A DNA stretch of 64,000 nt from Ptiloglossa arizonensis (GCF_051014685.1 NW_027479034.1:62001-126000), one strand, 5' to 3'. Numbered from the stretch's first letter, positions 51,901 to 64,000 are shown. Notes: generated by a model from the sequence alone, not told the origin. Program-made: numbers and translations.

Positions 51901-52935
51901 CCTAGGGGAAAACTACACATACCGTTGTAATCGGGCGAGTATCTACTTTCAGATGCATCAGAAATTTTGCGGATTGGTCAATCCGTTCGCGAGATATGGC
52001 CGTTTGGATGTAAGAAACGCTTTAGAAACTCAAAATTTTCGCCGCTCTGATGCTCGAAACGAATAAGTAGAACGGCCTAGGGGAAAACTACACATACCGT
52101 TGTAATCGGGCGAGTTTCTACTTTCAGATGCAATAGAAATTTTGCGGATTGGTCAATCCGTTCGCGAGATGTAGCAGTTTGGATGTAAGAAACGCTTGAG
52201 AAACTCAAAATTTTCGCAGTTATGATGCTCGAAACGAGTAACTAGGACGGCCTAGGGGAAAAGTACGGATACCGTTGTAATCAGGCGAGTTTCTACTTTC
52301 AGATGCAACAAAAATGTTGCGGATTGATCAATCCGTTCGCGAGATATGGCAGTTTGGAGACAAGAAACGCTTGAGATCCTCAAAATTTTCGCAGTTCTGA
52401 TGCTCGAAACGAATGACTAGAACGGCCTAGGGGAGAGGTACGCATACAGTTGTAATCGGGCGAGTTTCTACTTTCAAATGCAACAGAAATTTTGCGGATT
52501 GGTCAATCCGTTCGCGAGATATGGCAGTTTGGAGGTAAGAAACGCTTGAGAAACTCAAAATTTTCGCAGTTCTGATGCTCGAAACGAATAACTGGAACGG
52601 CCTAGGGGAAAACTACACATACCGTTGTAATCGGACGAGTTTCTACTTTCAGATGCAACAGAAATTTTGCGGATTGGTCAATCCGTTCGTGAGATATGGC
52701 AGTTTGGAGATAAGAAACGCTTGAGAAACTCAAAATTTTCGCAGTTCTGATGCTCGAAACGAATGACTAGAACGGCCTAGGGGAGAAGTACGCATACCGT
52801 AGTAATCGGGCGAGTTTCTACTTTCAAATGCAACAGAAATTTTGCGGATTGGTCAATCCGTTCGCGAGATATGGCCGTTTGGATGTAAGAAACGCTTTAG
52901 AAACTCAAAATTTTCGCAGTTCTGATGCTCGAAAC
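48975..52935 (+). repeat. 11-monomer HOR (1925 bp), two adjacent copies
   Basis: Copies at about 48975-50899 and 50900-52824, with the match running on to 52935, share TTCGAAATTATG (49241, 51166), GGAAGTAAG, GGGCGAGTATCTAC (twice per copy), GATGTAGCAG, TGTAATCAGG (50351, 52276) and AAATGTTGCGG. One difference is seen: A at 49900 where the second copy has C at 51825. Beyond 52935 the order changes to class D instead of class B. Confidence 0.88.
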
Positions 52936-53434
52936 GAATGACTAGAACGGCCTAGGGGAGAAGTACGCATACCGTTGTAATCGGGCGAGTTTCTACTTTC
53001 AGATGCATCAGAAATTTTGCGGATTGGTCAATCCGTTCGCGAGATATGGCCGTTTGGATGTAAGAAACGCTTTAGAAACTCAAAATTTTCGCAGTTCTGA
53101 TGCTCGAAACGAATAAGTAGAACGGCCTAGGGGAAAACTACACATACCGTTGTAATCGGGCGAGTTTCTACTTTCAGATGCAATAGAAATTTTGCGGATT
53201 GGTCAATCCGTTCGCGAGATATGGCAGTTTGGAGGTAAGAAACGCTTGAGAAACTCAAAATTTTCGCAGCTCTGATGCTCGAAACGAATAACTGGAACGG
53301 CCTAGGGGAAAACTACACATACCGTTGTAATCGGGCGAGTTTCTACTTTCAGATGCAACAGAAATTTTGCGGATTGGTCAATCCGTTCGCGAGATATGGC
53401 CGTTTGGATGTAAGAAACGCTTTAGAAACTCAAA
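52936..53434 (+). repeat. Mixed monomers, about three copies
   Basis: Class D, B and A monomers link the 11-mer and 9-mer blocks. Nothing but satellite is visible. Confidence 0.7.
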
Positions 53435-56400
53435 ATTTTCGCAGTTCTGATGCTCGAAACGAATAAGTAGAACGGCCTAGGGGAAAACTACACATACCGT
53501 TGTAATCGGGCGAGTTTCTACTTTCAGATGCAATAGAAATTTTGCGGATTGGTCAATCCGTTCGCGAGATGTGGTAGTTTGGATGTAAGAAACGCTTGAG
53601 AAACTCAAAATTTTCGCAATTATGATGCTCGAAACGAGTAACTAGAACGGCCTAGGGGAAAAGTACGGATACCGTTGTAATCGGGCGAGTTTCTACTTTC
53701 AGATGCAACAAAAATTTTGCGGATTGATCAATCCGTTCGCGAGATATGGCAGTTTGGATATAAGAAACGCTTGAGAACCTCAAAATTTTCGCAGTTCTGA
53801 TGCTCGAAACGAATGACAAGAACGGCCTAGGGGAGAAGTACTCCTACAGTTGTAATCGGGCGAGTTTCTACTTTCAGATGCAACAGAAATTTTGCGGATT
53901 GGTCAATCCGTTCGCGGGATATGGCAGTTTGGAGGTAAGAAACACTTGAGAAACTCAAAATTTTCGCAGTTCTGATGCTCGAAACGAATGACTAGAACGG
54001 CCTAGGGGAGAAGTACGCATACCGTTGTAATCGGGCGAGTTTCTGCTTTCAGATGCAACAGAAATTTTGCGGATTGGTCAATCCGTTCGCGAGATATGGC
54101 AGTTTGGAAGTAAGAAACGCTTGAGAAACTCAAAATTTTCGCAGTTCTGATGCTCGAAACGAATAACTGGAACGGCCTAGGGGAAAACTACACATTCCAT
54201 TGTAATCGGACGAGTTTCTACTTTCAGATGCAACAGAAATTTTGCGGATTGGTCAATCCGTTCGCGAGATATGGCAGTTTGGACATAAGAATCGCTTGAG
54301 AAACTCAAAATTTTCGCAGTTCTGATGCTCGAAACGAATGACTAGAACGGCCTAGGGGAGAAGTACGCATACCGTTGTAATCGGGCGAGTTTCTACTTTC
54401 AGATGCAACAGAAATTTTGCGGATTGGTCAATCCGTTCGCGAGATATGGCAGTTTGGAGGCAAGAAACGCTTGAGGAACTCAAAATTTTCAAGGTTATGA
54501 TGCTCGAAACGAGTAACTAGAACGGCCTAGGGGAAAAGTACGGATACCGTTGTAATCGGGCGAGTTTCTACTTTCAGATGCAACAGAAATTTTGCGGATT
54601 GGTCAATCCGTTCGTGAGATATGGCAGTTTGGAGATAAGAAACGCTTGAGAAACTCAAAATTTTCGCAGTTCTGATGCTCGAAAAGAATGACTAGAACGG
54701 CCTAGGGGAGAAGTACGCATACCGTTGTAATCGGGCGAGTTTCTACTTTCAGATGCAACAGAAATTTTGCGGATTGGTCAATCCGTTCGCGAGATATGGC
54801 CGTTTGGATGTAAGAAACGCTTTAGAAACTCAAAATTTTCGCCGTTCTGATGCTCGAAACGAATAAGTAGAACGGCCTAGGGGAAAACTACACATACCGT
54901 TGTACTCGGGCTAGTTTCTACTTTCAGATGCATCAGAAATTTTGCGGATTGGTCAATCCGTTCGTGAGATATGGCAGTTTGGAGATAAGAAACGCTTGAG
55001 AAACTCAAAATTTTCGCAGTTCTGATGCTCGAAACGAATAAGTAGAACGGCCTAGGGGAAAACTACACATACCGTTGTAATCGGGCGAGTTTCTACTTTC
55101 AGATGCAATAGAAATTTTGCGGATTGGTCAATCCGTTCGCGAGATGTGGTAGTTTGGATGTAAGAAACGCTTGAGAAACTCAAAATTTTCGCAATTATGA
55201 TGCTCGAAACGAGTAACTAGAACGGCCTAGGGGAAAAGTACGGATACCGTTGTAATCGGGCGAGTTTCTACTTTCAGATGCAACAAAAATTTTGCAGATT
55301 GATCAATCCGTTCGCGAGATATGGCAGTTTGGAGATAAGAAACGCTTGAGAACCTCAAAATTTTCGCAGTTCTGATGCTCGAAACGAATGACAAGAACGG
55401 CCTAGGGGAGAAGTACTCCTACAGTTGTAATCGGGCGAGTTTCTACTTTCAGATGCAACAGAAATTTTGCGGATTGGTCAATCCGTTCGCGGGATATGGC
55501 AGTTTGGAGGTAAGAAACACTTGAGAAACTCAAAATTTTCGCAGTTCTGATGCTCGAAACGAATGACTAGAACGGCCTAGGGGAGAAGTACGCATACCGT
55601 TGTAATCGGGCGAGTTTCTGCTTTCAGATGCAACAGAAATTTTGCGGATTGGTCAATCCGTTCGCGAGATATGGCAGTTTGGAAGTAAGAAACGCTTGAG
55701 AAACTCAAAATTTTCGCAGTTCTGATGCTCGAAACGAATAACTGGAACGGCCTAGGGGAAAACTACACATTCCATTGTAATCGGACGAGTTTCTACTTTC
55801 AGATGCAACAGAAATTTTGCGGATTGGTCAATCCGTTCGCGAGATATGGCAGTTTGGACATAAGAATCGCTTGAGAAACTCAAAATTTTCGCAGTTCTGA
55901 TGCTCGAAACGAATGACTAGAACGGCCTAGGGGAGAAGTACGCATACCGTTGTAATCGGGCGAGTTTCTACTTTCAGATGCAACAGAAATTTTGCGGATT
56001 GGTCAATCCGTTCGCGAGATATGGCAGTTTGGAGGCAAGAAACGCTTGAGGAACTCAAAATTTTCAAGGTTATGATGCTCGAAACGAGTAACTAGAACGG
56101 CCTAGGGGAAAAGTACGGATACCGTTGTAATCGGGCGAGTTTCTACTTTCAGATGCAACAGAAATTTTGCGGATTGGTCAATCCGTTCGTGAGATATGGC
56201 AGTTTGGAGATAAGAAACGCTTGAGAAACTCAAAATTTTCGCAGTTCTGATGCTCGAAAAGAATGACTAGAACGGCCTAGGGGAGAAGTACGCATACCGT
56301 TGTAATCGGGCGAGTTTCTACTTTCAGATGCAACAGAAATTTTGCGGATTGGTCAATCCGTTCGCGAGATATGGCCGTTTGGATGTAAGAAACGCTTTAG

Positions 56401-56960
56401 AAACTCAAAATTTTCGCCGTTCTGATGCTCGAAACGAATAAGTAGAACGGCCTAGGGGAAAACTACACATACCGTTGTACTCGGGCTAGTTTCTACTTTC
56501 AGATGCATCAGAAATTTTGCGGATTGGTCAATCCGTTCGTGAGATATGGCAGTTTGGAGATAAGAAACGCTTGAGAAACTCAAAATTTTCGCAGTTCTGA
56601 TGCTCGAAACGAATAAGTAGAACGGCCTAGGGGAAAACTACACATACCGTTGTAATCGGGCGAGTTTCTACTTTCAGATGCAATAGAAATTTTGCGGATT
56701 GGTCAATCCGTTCGCGAGATGTGGTAGTTTGGATGTAAGAAACGCTTGAGAAACTCAAAATTTTCGCAATTATGATGCTCGAAACGAGTAACTAGAACGG
56801 CCTAGGGGAAAAGTACGGATACCGTTGTAATCGGGCGAGTTTCTACTTTCAGATGCAACAAAAATTTTGCAGATTGATCAATCCGTTCGCGAGATATGGC
56901 AGTTTGGAGATAAGAAACGCTTGAGAACCTCAAAATTTTCGCAGTTCTGATGCTCGAAAC
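53435..56960 (+). repeat. 9-monomer HOR (1575 bp), two copies plus a diverged third
   Basis: Copies at about 53435-55009 and 55010-56584 share GAATGACAAG (53811, 55386), GTACTCCTAC, GCGGGATATGG, TTCTGCTTTCAG, CATTCCATTG, GGACATAAGAATCGC, TTCAAGGTTATG (near 54487, 56062) and GTACTCGGGCTAG. A third copy starts at 56585 and keeps GCAGATTGATC, but from 56960 it has the common forms (GAATGACTAG, GTACGCCTAC, GCGAGATATGG). It then resembles 59.4 and 63.1 kb more closely. Confidence 0.88.
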
Positions 56961-58179
56961 GAATGACTAGAACGGCCTAGGGGAGAAGTACGCCTACAGT
57001 TGTAATCGGGCGAGTTTCTACTTTCAGATGCAACAGAAATTTTGCGGATTGGTCAATCCGTTCGCGAGATATGGCAGTTTGGAGGTAAGAAACACTTGAG
57101 AAACTCAAAATTTTCGCAGTTCTGATGCTCGAAACGAATGACTAGAACGGCCTAGGGGAGAAGTACGCATACAGTTGTAATCGGGCGAGTTTCTACTTTC
57201 AGATGCAACAGAAATTTTGCGGATTGGTCGATCCGTTCGCGAGATATGGCAGTTTGGATGTAAGAAACGCTTGAGAAACTCAAAATTTTCGCAGTTCTGA
57301 TGCTCGAAACGAATAACTGGAACGGCCTAGGGGAAAACTACACATACCATTGTAATCGGACGAGTTTCTACTTTCAGATGCAACAGAAATTTTGCGGATT
57401 GGTCAATCCGTTCGTGAGATATGGCAGTTTGGAGATAAGAAACGCTTGAGAAACTCAAAATTTTCGCAGTTCTGATGCTCGAAAAGAATGACTAGAACGG
57501 CCTAGGGGAGAAGTACGCATACCGTTGTAATCGGGCGAGTTTCTACTTTCAGATGCAACAGAAATTTTGCGGATTGGTCAATCCGTTCGCGAGATATGGC
57601 CGTTTGGATGTAAGAAACGCTTTAGAAACTCAAAATTTTCGCCGTTCTGATGCTCGAAACGAATAAGTAGAACGGCCTAGGGGAAAACTACACATACCGT
57701 TGTACTCGGGCGAGTTTCTACTTTCAGATGCATCAGAAATTTTGCGGATTGGTCAATCCGTTCGTGAGATATGGCAGTTTGGAGATAAGAAACGCTTGAG
57801 AAACTCAAAATTTTCGCAGTTCTGATGCTCGAAAAGAATGACTAGAACGGCCTAGGGGAGAAGTACGCATACCGTTGTAATCGGACGAGTTTCTACTTTC
57901 AGATGCAACAGAAATTTTGCGGATTGGTCAATCCGTTCGTGAGATATGGCAGTTTGGAGATAAGAAACGCTTGAGAAACTCAAAATTTTCGCAGTTCTGA
58001 TGCTCGAAACGAATGACTAGAAAGGCCTAGGGGAGAAGTACGCATACCGTAGTAATCGGGCGAGTTTCTACTTTCAAATGCAACAGAAATTTTGCGGATT
58101 GGTCAATCCGTTCGCGAGATATGGCCGTTTGTATGTAAGAAACGCTTTAGAAACTCAAAATTTTCGCAGTTCTGATGCT
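56961..58179 (+). repeat. Transitional monomers with GAAAAGAATG variants
   Basis: Monomers continue the diverged third 9-mer and then change order. GAAAAGAATG occurs near 57481 and 57831, as at 11.3, 14.4, 54.7 and 56.3 kb. CGGACGAG and GTACTCGGG also occur. AGAAAGGCC near 58019 is a private change. Confidence 0.72.
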
Positions 58180-61100
58180 CGAAACGAATGACTAGAACGG
58201 CCTAGGGGAGAAGTACGCATACCGTTGTAATCGGGCGAGTTTCTACTTTCAGATGCATCAGAAATTTTGCGGATTGGTCAATCCGTTCGCGAGATATGGC
58301 AGTTTGGAGGTAAGAAACGCTTGAGAAACTCAAAATTTTCGCAGCTCTGATGCTCGAAACGAATAACTGGAACGGCCTAGGGGAAAACTACACATACCGT
58401 TGTAATCGGGCGAGTTTCTACTTTCAGATGCAACAGAAATTTTGCGGATTGGTCAATCCGTTCGCGAGATATGGCCGTTTGGATGTAAGAAACGCTTTAG
58501 AAACTCAAAATTTTCGCAGTTCTGATGCTCGAAACGAATGACTAGAACGGCCTAGGGGAGTAGTACGCATACCGTAGTAATCGGGCGAGTTTCTACTTTC
58601 AAATGCAACAGAAATTTTGCGGATTGGTCAATCCGTTCGCGAGATATGGCCGTTTGGATGTAAGAAACGCTTTAGAAACTCAAAATTTTCGCAGTTCTGA
58701 TGCTCGAAACGAATAAGTAGAACGGCCTAGGGGAAAACTACACATACCGTTGTAATCGGGCGAGTTTCTACTTTCAGATGCAATAGAAATTTTGCGGATT
58801 GGTCAATCCGTTCGCGAGATATGGCAGTTTGGAGGTAAGAAACGCTTGAGAAACTCAAAATTTTCGCAGCTCTGATGCTCGAAACGAATAACTGGAACGG
58901 CCTAGGGGAAAACTACACATACCGTTGTAATCGGGCGAGTTTCTACTTTCAGATGCAACAGAAATTTTGCGGATTGGTCAATCCGTTCGCGAGATATGGC
59001 CGTTTGGATGTAAGAAACGCTTTAGAAACTCAAAATTTTCGCAGTTCTGATGCTCGAAACGAATAAGTAGAACGGCCTAGGGGAAAACTACACATACCGT
59101 TGTAATCGGGCGAGTTTCTACTTTCAGATGCAATAGAAATTTTGCGGATTGGTCAATCCGTTCGCGAGATGTGGTAGTTTGGATGTAAGAAACGCTTGAG
59201 AAACTCAAAATTTTCGCAATTATGATGCTCGAAACGAGTAACTAGAACGGCCTAGGGGAAAAGTACGGATACCGTTGTAATCGGGCGAGTTTCTACTTTC
59301 AGATGCAACAAAAATTTTGCGGATTGATCAATCCGTTCGCGAGATATGGCAGCTTGGAGATAAGAAACGCTTGAGAACCTCAAAATTTTCGCAGTTCTGA
59401 TGCTCGAAACGAATGACTAGAACGGCCTAGGGGAGAAGTACGCCTACAGTTGTAATCGGGCGAGTTTCTACTTTCAGATGCAACAGAAATTTTGCGGATT
59501 GGTCAATCCGTTCGCGAGATATGGCAGTTTGGAGGTAAGAAACACTTGAGAAACTCAAAATTTTCGCAGTTCTGATGCTCGAAACGAATGACTAGAACGG
59601 CCTAGGGGAGAAGTACGCATACAGTTGTAATCGGGCGAGTTTCTACTTTCAGATGCAACAGAAATTTTGCGGATTGGTCGATCCGTTCGCGAGATATGGC
59701 AGTTTGGAAGTAAGAAACGCTTGAGAAACTCAAAATTTTCGCAGTTCTGATGCTCGAAACGAATAACTGGAACGGCCTAGGGGAAAACTACACATACCAT
59801 TGTAATCGGACGAGTTTCCACTTTCAGATGCAACAGAAATTTTGCGGATTGGTCAATCCGTTCGCGAGATATGGCAGTTTGGATATAAGAATCGCTTGAG
59901 AAACTCAAAATTTTCGCAGTTCTGATGCTCGAAACGAATGACTAGAACGGCCTAGGGGAGAAGTACGCATACCGTTGTAATCGGGCGAGTTTCTACTTTC
60001 AGATGCAACAGAAATTTTGCGGATTGGTCAATCCGTTCGCGAGATATGGCAGTTTGGAGGTAAGAAACGCTTGAGAAACTCAAAATTTTCGAGGTTATGA
60101 TGCTCGAAACGAGTAACTAGAACGGCCTAGGGGAAAAGTACGGATACCGTTGTAATCGGGCGAGTTTCTACTTTCAGATGCAACAAAAATTTTGCGGATT
60201 GATCAATCCGTTCGCGAGATATGGCAGTTTGGAGATAAGAAACGCTAGAGAACCTCAAAATTTTCGCAGTTCTGATGCTCGAAACGAATGACTAGAACGG
60301 CCTAGGGGAGAAGTACGCATACCGTTGTAATCGGGCGAGTTTCTACTTTCAGATGCATCAGAAATTTTGCGGATTGGTCGATCCGTTCGCGAGATATGGC
60401 AGTTTGGAAGTAAGAAACGCTTTAGAAACTCAAAATTTTCGCAGTTCTGATGCTCGAAACGAATGACTAGAACGGCCTAGGGGAGAAGTACGCATACCGT
60501 TGTAATCGGGCGAGTTTCTACTTTCAGATGCATCAGAAATTTTGCGGATTGGTCAATCCGTTCGCGAGATATGGCAGTTTGGAGGTAAGAAACGCTTGAG
60601 AAACTCAAAATTTTCGCAGCTCTGATGCTCGAAACGAATAACTGGAACGGCCTAGGGGAAAACTACACATACCGTTGTAATCGGGCGAGTTTCTACTTTC
60701 AGATGCAACAGAAATTTTGCGGATTGGTCAATCCGTTCGCGAGATATGGCCGTTTGGATGTAAGAAACGCTTTAGAAACTCAAAATTTTCGCAGTTCTGA
60801 TGCTCGAAACGAATGACTAGAACGGCCTAGGGGAGAAGTACGCATACCGTAGTAATCGGGCGAGTTTCTACTTTCAAATGCAACAGAAATTTTGCGGATT
60901 GGTCAATCCGTTCGCGAGATATGGCCGTTTGGATGTAAGAAACGCTTTAGAAACTCAAAATTTTCGCAGTTCTGATGCTCGAAACGAATAAGTAGAACGG
61001 CCTAGGGGAAAACTACACATACCGTTGTAATCGGGCGAGTTTCTACTTTCAGATGCAATAGAAATTTTGCGGATTGGTCAATCCGTTCGCGAGATATGGC

Positions 61101-64000
61101 AGTTTGGAGGTAAGAAACGCTTGAGAAACTCAAAATTTTCGCAGCTCTGATGCTCGAAACGAATAACTGGAACGGCCTAGGGGAAAACTACACATACCGT
61201 TGTAATCGGGCGAGTTTCTACTTTCAGATGCAACAGAAATTTTGCGGATTGGTCAATCCGTTCGCGAGATATGGCCGTTTGGATGTAAGAAACGCTTTAG
61301 AAACTCAAAATTTTCGCAGTTCTGATGCTCGAAACGAATAAGTAGAACGGCCTAGGGGAAAACTACACATACCGTTGTAATCGGGCGAGTTTCTACTTTC
61401 AGATGCAATAGAAATTTTGCGGATTGGTCAATCCGTTCGCGAGATATGGCCGTTTGGATGTAAGAAACGCTTTAGAAACTCAAAATTTTCGCAGTTCTGA
61501 TGCTCGAAACGAATGACTAGAACGGCCTAGGGGAGAAGTACGCATACCGTAGTAATCGGGCGAGTTTCTACTTTCAAATGCAACAGAAATTTTGCGGATT
61601 GGTCAATCCGTTCGCGAGATATGGCCGTTTGGATGTAAGAAACGCTTTAGAAACTCAAAATTTTCGCAGTTCTGATGCTCGAAACGAATAAGTAGAACGG
61701 CCTAGGGGAAAACTACACATACCGTTGTAATCGGGCGAGTTTCTACTTTCAGATGCAATAGAAATTTTGCGGATTGGTCAATCCGTTCGCGAGATATGGC
61801 AGTTTGGAGGTAAGAAACGCTTGAGAAACTCAAAATTTTCGCAGTTCTGATGCTCGAAACGAATAAGTAGAACGGCCTAGGGGAAAACTACACATACCGT
61901 TGTAATCGGGCGAGTTTCTACTTTCAGATGCAATAGAAATTTTGCGGATTGGTCAATCCGTTCGCGAGATGTGGTAGTTTGGATGTAAGAAACGCTTGAG
62001 AAACTCAAAATTTTCGCAATTATGATGCTCGAAACTAGTAACTAGAACGGCCTAGGGGAAAAGTACGGATACCGTTCTAATCGGGCGAGTTTCTACTTTC
62101 AGATGCAACAAAAATTTTGCGGATTGATCAATCCGTTCGCGAGATATGGCAGTTTGGAGATAAGAAACGCTTGAGAACCTCAAAATTTTCGCAGTTCTGA
62201 TGCTCGAAACGAATGACTAGAACGGCCTAGGGGAGAAGTACGCATACCGTAGTAATCGGGCGAGTTTCTACTTTCAAATGCAACAGAAATTTTGCGGATT
62301 GGTCAATCCGTTCGCGAGATATGGCCGTTTGGATGTAAGAAACGCTTTAGAAACTCAAAATTTTCGCAGTTCTGATGCTCGAAACGAATAAGTAGAACGG
62401 CCTAGGGGAAAACTACACATACCGTTGTAATCGGGCGAGTTTCTACTTTCAGATGCAATCGAAATTTTGCGGATTGGTCAATCCGTTCGCGAGATATGGC
62501 AGTTTGGAGGTAAGAAACGCTTGAGAAACTCAAAATTTTCGCAGCTCTGATGCTCGAAACGAATAACTGGAACGGCCTAGGGGAAAACTACACATACCGT
62601 TGTAATCGGGCGAGTTTCTACTTTCAGATGCAACAGAAATTTTGCGGATTGGTCAATCCGTTCGCGAGATATGGCCGTTTGGATGTAAGAAACGCTTTAG
62701 AAACTCAAAATTTTCGCAGTTCTGATGCTCGAAACGAATAAGTAGAACGGCCTAGGGGAAAACTACACATACCGTTGTAATCGGGCGAGTTTCTACTTTC
62801 AGATGCAATAGAAATTTTGCGGATTGGTCAATCCGTTCGCGAGATGTGGTAGTTTGGATGTAAGAAACGCTTGAGAAACTCAAAATTTTCGCAATTATGA
62901 TGCTCGAAACGAGTAACTAGAACGGCCTAGGGGAAAAGTACGGATACCGTTGTAATCGGGCGAGTTTCTACTTTCAGATGCAACAAAAATTTTGCGGATT
63001 GATCAATCCGTTCGCGAGATATGGCAGTTTGGAGATAAGAAACGCTTGAGAACCTCAAAATTTTCGCAGTTCTGATGCTCGAAACGAATGACTAGAACGG
63101 CCTAGGGGAGAAGTACGCCTACAGTTGTAATCGGGCGAGTTTCTACTTTCAGATGCAACAGAAATTTTGCGGATTGGTCAATCCGTTCGCGAGATATGGC
63201 AGTTTGGAGGTAAGAAACACTTGAGAAACTCAAAATTTTCGCAGTTCTGATGCTCGAAAAGAATGACTAGAACGGCCTAGGGGAGAAGTACGCATACAGT
63301 TGTAATCGGGCGAGTTTCTACTTTCAGATGCAACAGAAATTTTGCGGATTGGTCGATCCGTTCGCGAGATATGGCAGTTTGGAAGTAAGAAACGCTTGAG
63401 AAACTCAAAATTTTCGCAGTTCTGATGCTCGAAACGAATAACTGGAACGGCCTAGGGGAAAACTACACATACCATTGTAATCGGACGAGTTTCTACTTTC
63501 AGATGCAACAGAAATTTTGCGGATTGGTCAATCCGTTCGCGAGATATGGCAGTTTGGATATAAGAATCGCTTGAGAAACTCAAAATTTTCGCAGTTCTGA
63601 TGCTCGAAACGAATGACTAGAACGGCCTAGGGGAGAAGTACGCATACCGTTGTAATCGGGCGAGTTTCTACTTTCAGATGCAACAGAAATTTTGCGGATT
63701 GGTCAATCCGTTCGCGAGATATGGCAGTTTGGAGGTAAGAAACGCTTGAGAAACTCAAAATTTTCGAGGTTATGATGCTCGAAACGAGTAACTAGAACGG
63801 CCTAGGGGAAAAGTACGGATACCGTTGTAATCGGGCGAGTTTCTACTTTCAGATGCAACAAAAATTTTGCGGATTGATCAATCCGTTCGCGAGATATGGC
63901 AGTTTGGAGATAAGAAACGCTAGAGAACCTCAAAATTTTCGCAGTTCTGATGCTCGAAACGAATGACTAGAACGGCCTAGGGGAGAAGTACGCATACAGT
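58180..64000 (+). repeat. Interleaved 13-mer and 21-mer repeats, running off the window
   Basis: About 58180-59100 recurs at 60455-61375 (2275 bp, 13 monomers), including both class A monomers of each segment. About 58530-60315 recurs at 62205-63990 (3675 bp, 21 monomers), sharing TTCGAGGTTATG (60091, 63766), CGCTAGAGAAC (60243, 63918), GGTCGATCC, GGATATAAGAATCGC and TACCATTG. The 21-mer copies differ at several bases: AGCTTGG near 59351, TTTCCACTTTC near 59817, GAAAAGAATG near 63256. The second copy reaches the window end, so its full length is unknown. Confidence 0.85.

Larger units (their letters stand above)
1..64000 (+). repeat. 175-bp satellite array, about 366 head-to-tail monomers
   Basis: Every part of the window is a copy of one 175-bp monomer in the same orientation. 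Landmarks in phase order are GTCAATCCGTTCGCGAGATA (phase 1-20), AAAATTTT (56-63), GATGCTCGAAACGA (73-86), CGGCCTAGGGG (97-107), TTGTAATCGGGCGAG (124-138) and AAATTTTGCGGATTG (161-175). Spacing between equivalent bases is an exact multiple of 175 except at one 5-bp insertion and four 1-bp net losses, which together account for the final phase shift of +1 at 63702. No other sequence interrupts the array, and no edge is visible. Monomers differ from each other by scattered substitutions, often linked into classes. Arrays like this are known from centromeric and other constitutive heterochromatin of eukaryotes; that this one is centromeric is inference. I do not recognise the family or the species. 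Confidence 0.99.

Noticed and set aside
774..62741. Thirty-eight forward open frames of 63-81 codons, near-identical, starting at ATGCTCGAAACG
   Set aside because: They fall on class A monomers, repeat with the satellite, have no ribosome-binding or promoter context distinct from other monomers, and stop in the next class B copy. Because 175 is not a multiple of 3, the frame shifts each monomer. No recognisable domain, signal or membrane segment is present.
1..64000. CRISPR array
   Set aside because: Repeats are regularly spaced, but there are no unique spacers: the whole 175-bp period is conserved, and variation lies in point substitutions throughout.
1..64000. Tandemly repeated gene family, such as a 5S rRNA cluster or a tRNA array
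   Set aside because: No 5S rRNA internal promoter boxes, no tRNA A or B box pair and no cloverleaf are visible in the monomer on either strand, and the monomer has no coding capacity.
1..64000. Transposon or retroelement insertion
   Set aside because: Phase is unbroken across the window apart from the five small length changes, which leaves no room for an insertion. No terminal repeats or polymerase-like frames are seen.
1..64000. Inverted segments within the array
   Set aside because: All monomers read in the same direction. Reverse-strand frames come from forward monomers.
1..64000. Assignment to a named satellite family or species
   Set aside because: The monomer does not match human alpha satellite, maize CentC or the Arabidopsis 178-180-bp repeat as far as I can recall them. 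A database search with the consensus would settle it; without one I leave it unnamed.

Overview
The whole 64 kb is one uninterrupted satellite DNA array. A 175-bp monomer is repeated head-to-tail about 365.7 times, always in the same orientation, from the first base to the last. I see no gene, RNA gene, transposon insertion, inversion or unique spacer, and neither edge of the array is in the window. Phase is conserved to the base: position 1 (GTCAATCCG) recurs at 63702, which is 364 x 175 plus 1. That single extra base is fully explained by one 5-bp insertion near 9944 and four inherited 1-bp net losses (35560, 38184, 45008, 47632). Phase numbers below count 1-175 from position 1.

This kind of array is typical of eukaryotic centromeric, pericentromeric or subtelomeric heterochromatin; 175 bp lies in the size range of many plant and animal centromeric monomers. 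I do not recognise the monomer as a named family and cannot assign a species. One monomer counted by hand has 43% G+C and 13 CpG, where about 8 are expected from base composition.

Monomers fall into four classes by linked bases at phase 86-94: A (AATAACTGG), B (AATAAGTAG), C (AGTAACTAG) and D (AATGACTAG). The cleanest ground state is an A-B-C-D tetramer of 700 bp, in tandem at about 6985-8783. Elsewhere the classes are shuffled into longer higher-order repeats (HORs), which change along the window: 3-mer (525 bp) at 5.9-7.0 kb; 4-mer at 7.0-8.8 kb; 18/17-mer at 11.1-15.8 kb; 30-mer (5250 bp) with a nested 8-mer at 16.0-24.7 kb; 15-mer (2625 bp) at 26.0-31.2 kb, then a 10-mer derivative; a different 15-mer (2624 bp) at 33.7-38.9 kb and again at 43.1-48.2 kb, split by a 4-mer/17-mer rearranged block; 11-mer (1925 bp) at 49.0-52.9 kb; 9-mer (1575 bp) at 53.4-57.0 kb; 13-mer and 21-mer at 58.2-64.0 kb. 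This is what repeated unequal exchange or gene conversion in many local events would leave, rather than one dominant HOR.

The short reading frames in this DNA are by-products of the repeat. Because 175 is not a multiple of 3, no frame survives across monomers. The forward 63-codon frames mark class A monomers, and the reverse 76-codon frames mark monomers that have lost the common CCTAGG. The most checkable observations are the shifting multi-level HOR structure, the confinement of marker variants to zones, and a weak CENP-B-box-like match in each monomer.
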